Positions 35,331 through 40,191 of a stretch of DNA of 40,191 nt are shown here, piece after piece. Source of the stretch: Cupriavidus sp. UYMMa02A. GTDB lineage: Bacteria; Pseudomonadota; Gammaproteobacteria; Burkholderiales; Burkholderiaceae. The DNA lies in the NCBI GenBank assembly GCA_001725945.1, contig LRMT01000291.1, positions 1 through 40,191 of the forward strand, in the 5' to 3' direction. Both the position numbers and the translations under genes were made by a program. Each line of letters opens with the position of its first letter. The first letter of the stretch is position 1. Under the pieces are notes generated by a model, which was given only the letters and a program-made list of their open reading frames with translations, was not told the DNA's origin and did not search any database.

Positions 35331-35600
35331 TCACTCGCCCTCGCCAAAGCGGTTGGCGATCAGCGCCAGCAGCGCATCCATCGCCGCCTGTTCATCCGGC
35401 CCATCGGTCTCGATGGTCACGGTCGAGCCGATTCCCGCCGCCAGCATCATCACGCCCATGATGCTCTTGGCATCGACCTGGCGTCCGTTGCGGGACATCT
35501 TGACCTGGCTTGCGAAGCTGCCGGCGAGTTGCGTCAGCTTGGCGGAAGCGCGGGCGTGCAGCCCGAGCTTATTGATTATGGTGGTGTCCCTCTGCAGCAT
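35331..35600 (-). CDS. ptsH: Phosphocarrier protein HPr
   Basis: An 89-residue intact HPr. MLQRDTTIINKLGLHARASA holds the phospho-accepting His15 in LGLHARAS. DAKSIMGVMMLAAGIGSTVT holds the regulatory Ser46 in KSIMGVM. The start overlaps the EIIA stop by 32 bases (the stop of 35569-36024 lies inside ptsH), indicating coupling. No sugar-specific EIIBC genes are in the window, so this set may be mainly regulatory, as suggested for PTS proteins in related bacteria. Confidence 0.95.
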   Translation of the reverse strand: MLQRDTTIINKLGLHARASAKLTQLAGSFASQVKMSRNGRQVDAKSIMGVMMLAAGIGSTVTIETDGPDEQAAMDALLALIANRFGEGE

Positions 35601-36024
35601 ATCGGTCGGGATGGTTGGCTGTTTGATTTTGTACGGTTGTAGTGCCGACCTGCAGCACGCCCTGCGATCCGCCGGCTAGCGCCTTGGCCACCAGCTGCTC
35701 GAGTTTTTCCCCGCGATAGCAGATGGCGCGCACGAGCATCGGCAGGTTGACGCCGGCCAGCACCCTGACACGGCCCGGTTCCGCGAGCTTTGCGGCGATA
35801 TTGGCGGGGGTGGCCCCGAAGATATCGGTCAGCACCAGCGCGCCATTGTCTTCGCAGACGGCATTGAGCCGCTGCCGGGCTTCAGCAAGGACAGTGGCAG
35901 GATCCGCGTCGGGAAGGACGTCGATGGCCTCCAGCCGCTGCGGCTGGCCGCAGTAGACGTGGGTGGCGCAATCGCGCAGGGCCGAAGCCAGCGGGGTGTG
36001 CGCGATGATCAGAATTCCTGCCAT
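35569..36024 (-). CDS. PTS EIIA component, mannose family
   Basis: A 151-residue intact EIIA(Man)-type phosphocarrier. MAGILIIAHTPLASALRDCA carries the active His9 in IAHTPLA. LVLTDIFGATPANIAAKLAE and VRVLAGVNLPMLVRAICYRG are the family's other conserved parts. The last 25 residues (TTTVQNQTANHPDRYAAEGH) lie in the overlap with ptsH and look unstructured. It stands alone without EIIB/C/D(Man), as an orphan regulatory EIIA upstream of HPr and EI. Order in transcription: EIIA, HPr, EI. Confidence 0.9.
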   Translation of the reverse strand: MAGILIIAHTPLASALRDCATHVYCGQPQRLEAIDVLPDADPATVLAEARQRLNAVCEDNGALVLTDIFGATPANIAAKLAEPGRVRVLAGVNLPMLVRAICYRGEKLEQLVAKALAGGSQGVLQVGTTTVQNQTANHPDRYAAEGHHHNQ

Positions 36025-36150
36025 GATGGTATCCGTTGGACTGGCCCGATTGTAGCAGGCACCTTCCCCGGTATTTTCGCGCTCCCGCCTGTCTTCTGCC
36101 GTCTTCCGGCTCTATTTCTACCGCCCGGCACAAGCCGCGCCTGCCGGCAC

Positions 36151-37102
36151 TCAGACGCCCGGCGCCGCCACGGCGTGCTCGAGCGCGTCGATGAACATCG
36201 CGGCCACCTGGAATCCCGTCTGCTGGGTGATTTCCTGGAAACAGGTCGGACTCGTCACATTGACTTCCGTCAGGTAGTCACCGATCACATCCAGGCCAAC
36301 GAGTAGCAAGCCCTGGTCCCAAAGCCCTGGCGCCATTGCCTCGGCAATCTCGCGGTCACGCACGCTCAGTTCCTGGGCACGGCCGGTACCGCCGGCGGCC
36401 AGGTTGCCGCGCACCTCGCCCGCCATCGGCACCCGCGCCAGCGAGTACGGCACGGGCACGCCACCGATCAGCAGGATGCGCTTGTCGCCGTCCTTGATGG
36501 CCGGGATATAGCGCTGGGCCATCAGCGTGCGGCGGCCGTCCTCGCCCAGCGTTTCGACGATGGCGCCCAGGTTCATGCCGTCCTCGCCGACGCGGAACAC
36601 GCCCATGCCGCCCATGCCGTCCAGCGGCTTGACGATGATGTCGTGATGCTCGGCGTGGAAATCGCGGATGCGCGCGAGATCGCGCGTCACCAGCGTCGGC
36701 GTGATGAATTCGGGGAACTGGGCGATGGCGACCTTCTCGGAATGGTCACGGATGGCGCGCGGCTTGTTGAGACCCGGGCGCGTGGGACTCGGCCAGCTCC
36801 AGCAGCCAGGTGCTGGTGACGTACTCCATGTCGAACGGCGGGTCCTTGCGCATCAGCACGGCGTCGAACTCAGCCAGCTGCGTGAGCGCCGGCGTGCCCT
36901 CGCGGAACCAGTCATGGCTGTCGCCCGTCAGCTGCAGCGGCGTGGCCACCGTCTCGACCTGGTCGGCGAACAGCGACAGCTGCGACTGCAGGCACCAGAA
37001 CAGCTTGTGGCCGCGCGCGGCGGCCTCGGTCATCATGGCGTAGGTGGAGTCCTTGTAGGTCTTGAAGGTCTCCAGCGGATCGGTGATGAAGAGGATGCGC
37101 AT
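36151..37102 (-). CDS. gshB: Glutathione synthetase, frameshift
   Basis: ATP-grasp ligase that adds Gly to gamma-glutamylcysteine. ATG 37102: MRILFITDPLETFKTYKDST, then GHKLFWCLQSQLSLFADQVE, and AVLMRKDPPFDMEYVTSTWL. After ELAESH two bases are lost close together near 36780-36790; restored it reads ARVLNKPRAIRDHSEKVAIA. The ATP-grasp core has HHDIIVKPLDGMGGMGVFRV, TLMAQRYIPAIKDGDKRILL, VRGNLAAGGTGRAQELS and LDVIGDYLTEVNVTSPTCFQ. About 317 residues, normal. It begins 10 bases after the gshA stop; the two act in succession. Confidence 0.94.
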
Positions 37103-37111
37103 GGTGGCTCG

Positions 37112-38406
37112 TCAGAGAATCGGGTTCGGATCGGTCTTTTCGAGTTCGACCGAGGCCGCCAGCAGCGCCAGACGCGCCACCACGCCGTACATATAGAAAC
37201 GGTTCGGCACCGCCGCGCCGGGCTTGGCGTGGCTGTCCGGGATGCCGTTGGGCGCAAACGCCAGCGGCACGAAATGCATGCCCGGCGCGTTCAGGTTCTC
37301 GTCGTTGCCGCGGCCGGTGTGCACGCGGTAGAAGCCGCCGACCACGTAGCGGTCGATCATGTAAACCACCGGTTCGGCCACCGCCTCGTTGACCTTCTCG
37401 AACGTGTGCACGCCTTCCTGGATGATGACGTCGCTGACCTCCAGGCCTTCCTTCACGACGCTCATCTTGTTGCGCTCCTTCCGGTTCAGGCCCTTGACCT
37501 CGGACGGGTCGCGCACGGTCATGATGCCCATGCCATAGGTGCCGGCATCGGCCTTGACCACCACATACGGCGTTTCCTTGATGCCGTACTCGCGGTACTT
37601 CTTGGCGATCTTCTTGAGCACCGCTTCCACCGAGTCGGCAAGTTCTTCCTCGCCGAGGCGCTCGTGGAAATTCACGCCCGAACAGCGCGCGAAGTACGGG
37701 TTGACCATCCACTGGTCGATATCGATCAGCTTGGCAAACTTCTTGGCGACCTCGTCATAGGCGGCAAAGTGGCTCGTCTTGCGGCGCGTGGACCAGCCCG
37801 CGTGCAGCGGCGGCAGCAGGTATTGCTCGTTGATGTTCTCGAGGATCGGCGGAATGCCGGCCGACAGGTCGTTGTTCAGCAGAATCGAACACGGGTCGAA
37901 ATCCTTCAGCCCGAGCCGACGGCCCTTGGTACCAAGGCGCGCGAGCGGCTCCACGACCAGGGTCTGGCCATCCGGCAGTTCGATCGGCGTAGGCTCCGTG
38001 ATTTCCTCGGACAGCGATCCAAGGCGCACATTGAGGCCCGCCTGGCGCATGATCAATGACAGCCGCGCGACGTTCTGCAGGTAGAACATATTGCGCGTGT
38101 GCCGTTCAGGGATCAGCAGCAGGTTCTTGGCGTCCGGGCAGATCTTTTCGATCGCGGCCATGGCCGCCTGGACCGCCAGCGGCAGCATTTCGGGTGCAAG
38201 GTTGTTGAACCCGCCCGGGAACAGGTTCGTGTCGACCGGCGCCAGCTTGAAGCCGGCATTGCGCAGGTCCACGGAGCAGTAGAACGGAGGCGTATGTTCC
38301 TGCCATTCCAGCCTGAACCAGCGCTCGATGGACGGCGTCGCGTCCAGGATTTTCTTCTCCAGTTCGAGCAGCGGACCGTTCAGTGCGGTGATGAGATGCG
38401 GGACAT
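37112..38406 (-). CDS. gshA: Glutamate-cysteine ligase (ATP-grasp type), frameshift at codon 2
   Basis: First enzyme of glutathione synthesis, of the betaproteobacterial/Acidithiobacillus GshA class, unlike E. coli GshA. The protein reads VPHLITALNGPLLELEKKIL, DATPSIERWFRLEWQEHTPP, FYCSVDLRNAGFKLAPVDTN and LFPGGFNNLAPEMLP, then ENINEQYLLPPLHAGWSTRR, YVVVKADAGTYGMGIMTVRD and ends ELEKTDPNPIL. In frame there is no start before VPHL. ATG 38406 in the adjacent frame, with AGGATGG before it, becomes MVPHL if one G is restored at 38401-38403, so I place the start there. About 430 residues. gshB follows. Confidence 0.9.
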
Positions 38407-38568
38407 ATCCATCCTGTGATCTATTGGTCGTCTAAATCGTTCGCCCCGATTGTAGAGGAACGGCCAATCGGCTGCTGACACACCCCTTATAAGGATATGT
38501 CGGGCGCAGCATAAGGGATTCAGATATGGGGATGCCCCCGCGGAAGTAAACCCCCGGTGGGGCCTTAC

Positions 38569-38597
38569 AAAAAAAAAAGCGCGGCTTGCCGCGCTTT
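38569..38597 (-). terminator. Minus-strand intrinsic terminator
   Basis: AAAGCGCGGC (38576-38585) and GCCGCGCTTT (38588-38597) form a 10-bp stem; on the minus strand it is followed by ten T (38578-38569). A strong terminator for leftward transcripts, although amtB already has its own terminator nearer its stop. Confidence 0.88.
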
Positions 38598-38764
38598 CAA
38601 ATGGCCTGACAGATACGGGGAGCGTTCTGCAGGTGGAGGAAACTGCCTCAATGGCAATGTATGTGCGCTACCCCCCAAATACAATTGAAGCTTTTTAAGA
38701 TCGGATTTTAAGCGCCCGACGAAAAGCCATCCGCCCCCCCCCCGGCCTGCGCGCGCCCGGAATG

Positions 38765-38789
38765 AAAAAAGCCCGGCACGCGGCCGGGC
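38765..38789 (-). terminator. amtB terminator
   Basis: GCCCGGC (38771-38777), a 5-base loop and GCCGGGC (38783-38789), with six T following on the minus strand (38770-38765). It lies 54 bases past the amtB stop and is the natural end of the amtB transcript. Confidence 0.88.
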
Positions 38790-38842
38790 AAAACTCCTGA
38801 GAGTCGATTCCCAATCAGCTCTCCAGCACAACACCTTTACAA

Positions 38843-40191
38843 TCAGACTTCATACGCGGTTTCACCGTGCGAGGTGATATCCAGGCCCTCGCGCTCTTCT
38901 TCTTCGGGCACCCGCAGGCCGATCAGCATGTCCACCAGCTTGTAGGCCACGAAGGCGACCACGCCCGACCACACGATGGTGGTCAACACGCCCTGGAACT
39001 GGATCCAGACCTGGCCGGCGATCGAGTAGTCGTCGGCCACCTTGTTGGCCACATAGTCGTAGATGCCCGTGCCACCCAGGCTCGGCGCGGCGAACACGCC
39101 GGTCAGCAGCGCCCCGAGGATGCCGCCGACGCCGTGCACGCCGAACACGTCGAGCGAATCGTCCATGCCCAGCATGCGCTTCAGGCCGCTAACGCCCCAC
39201 AGGCACAGCAGGCCAGCCAGCAGGCCGATCACGATCGAGCCCATCGGGCCGACGAAGCCGGCCGCCGGCGTGATGGCCACCAGGCCCGCGACAGCACCCG
39301 AGGCACCGCCCAGCATCGACGGCTTGCCCTTGCCGATCCACTCGCCGAAGGTCCATGCCAGCACCGCTGCGCAGGTCGCCAGCAGCGTGTTGACGAAGGC
39401 CAGCGCGGCCGAACCGTTGGCTTCCAGCGCTGAGCCGGCGTTGAAGCCGAACCAGCCGAACCACAGCAGCGAGGCGCCCACCATGGTGAAGGTCAGGCTG
39501 TGCGGACGGATCGCCTCGCGGCCGAAGCCGATGCGCTTGCCGAACAGGAAGGCACCCACCAGCCAGCCATGGCAGCGTTGATGTGCACCACGGTGCCGCC
39601 GGCGAAGTCGAGCGCACCCTTCTGGAACAGCCAGCCTGACTTGGCCGTTGCAGCCGTACCCGCGGCGGCGTCGGCGTAGGCATCCGGACCCGGCCAGAAC
39701 CAGACCATGTGGGCCATCGGAATGTAGGCAAAGGTGAACCACAGCACCACGAACACCAGTACGGCCGAGAACTTGGCGCGCTCGGCGAAGGCGCCGATGA
39801 TCAGGCTGCAGGTGATGCAGGCAAAGGCGCACTGGAACGCGAAGTAGCCCAGTTCCGGCACGACCACGCCCTTGCTGAAGGTGGCGGCCACGGCATCGAC
39901 CGTCAGCCCCTTCATGAAGAGCCTGTCAGTGCCGCCGAAGAAGGCGTTGCCCTCGGTGAAGGCGAAGCTGTAACCATAGATTGCCCACAGCAGCGCGACC
40001 AGCGAGAAGATCACCAGGCACTGCATGAGCACCGACAGCATGTTCTTGGAGCGGACCAGGCCGCCATAGAACAGTGCCAGGCCGGGCAGCGTCATGAGGA
40101 TCACGAAGGCCGTGCTGACGAGCAGCCAGGCGGTGTCGCCCTTGTTGGGCACGGGCGCGCCGGTGCGCAGCCGCATCGGCCGGCGCAGCAG
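38843..40191 (-). CDS. amtB: Ammonium transporter AmtB, partial, two frameshifts
   Basis: Trimeric ammonium channel, eleven membrane helices. The mature N-terminus reads PVPNKGDTAWLLVSTAFVIL, then MTLPGLALFYGGLVRSKNML. The pore region has AFQCAFACITCSLIIGAFAE and the twin-His helices include FAGGTVVHINAAMAG. A lost C near 39563 shifts the frame; it continues LVGAFLFGKRIGFGREAIRP, WFGWFGFNAGSALEANGSAA and DDSLDVFGVHGVGGILGALL, ending SHGETAYEV. A second break near 40160 separates the core from an Ala/Pro-rich stretch that should be the end of a signal peptide; the start lies beyond the window. Its usual partner glnK (PII) would be just outside to the right. Confidence 0.94.

Larger units (their letters stand above)
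38407..38842. other. Intergenic region amtB - gshA
   Basis: A 436-bp gap between two minus-strand genes. It holds two minus-strand terminators (separate entries), a 165-bp stretch between them with homopolymer runs (ten C near 38735), and the gshA leader. The leader contains a minus-strand TACAAT that could be a -10 (about 38448-38453) and a 7-bp inverted repeat CCCTTAT (38484-38490) / ATAAGGG (38511-38517). I see no convincing protein gene. Confidence 0.6.

Noticed and set aside
1..40191. Defence island, CRISPR array, prophage, secretion system or biosynthetic cluster
   Set aside because: None of the genes belongs to such systems, there are no regularly spaced repeats, and every stretch longer than 300 bases is accounted for by core genes or described intergenic DNA.
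1..40191. tRNA and rRNA genes
   Set aside because: No tRNA-like T-arm/anticodon pattern or rRNA sequence was recognised in the intergenic regions.

Overview
The window reads as a GC-rich betaproteobacterial chromosome segment, most like Cupriavidus/Ralstonia (Burkholderiales). This rests on protein style and on recognisable gene neighbourhoods: amtB next to gshA-gshB-EIIA(Man)-HPr-EI, the ctaCD-ctaG-ctaE oxidase block followed by SURF1-ctaA-ctaB-sco, and secB-gpsA. It is mostly core housekeeping DNA. I see no prophage, insertion sequence, CRISPR array, tRNA or rRNA.

Layout, left to right. Positions 1-125 are a fragment of an ABC permease on the minus strand, joined abruptly to an ftsY that lacks its N-terminus. 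Next come a zeta-class GST isomerase and an FAH-family hydrolase (aromatic ring-cleavage products), then a nitrate block: the ANTAR antiterminator nasT and the transporter genes nrtA, nrtB and nrtC. Between nasT and nrtA lie, in order, a candidate NtrC site, a sigma-54 promoter, two hexaloop hairpins of the ANTAR-target type, and an intrinsic terminator. After ybiB and a pirin comes rpoH, preceded by a perfect CIRCE operator. From 9.96 to 20.2 kb lie the genes of a caa3-type cytochrome c oxidase and its assembly: subunits I, II (with fused cytochrome c) and III, heme A synthesis (ctaA, ctaB), copper delivery (sco, ctaG, a second SCO-like protein), SURF1 and several small membrane proteins.

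From 20.5 to 30 kb: a BioC-like methyltransferase, comF, trmL, a REP-like inverted pair, an orphan Bug-type binding protein, gpsA, secB, grxC, a rhodanese, gpmA, a C-terminal processing protease and moeB. From 30 to 40 kb: selU/selD (tRNA selenouridine), bacterioferritin and its ferredoxin under a candidate Fur box, the EI/HPr/EIIA(Man) phosphotransfer genes, glutathione synthesis (gshA, gshB), and amtB running off the right edge.

A dominant technical feature is that about half of the genes are split by one or more small indels, nearly all equivalent to loss of one base, in housekeeping genes that should be intact. I read these as uncorrected sequencing or assembly errors rather than pseudogenes, and give whole-gene coordinates with the approximate break positions. 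The most interesting biology is regulatory: the layered nitrate-transport control region (3227-3508) and the HrcA operator in front of sigma-32 (8856-8882).
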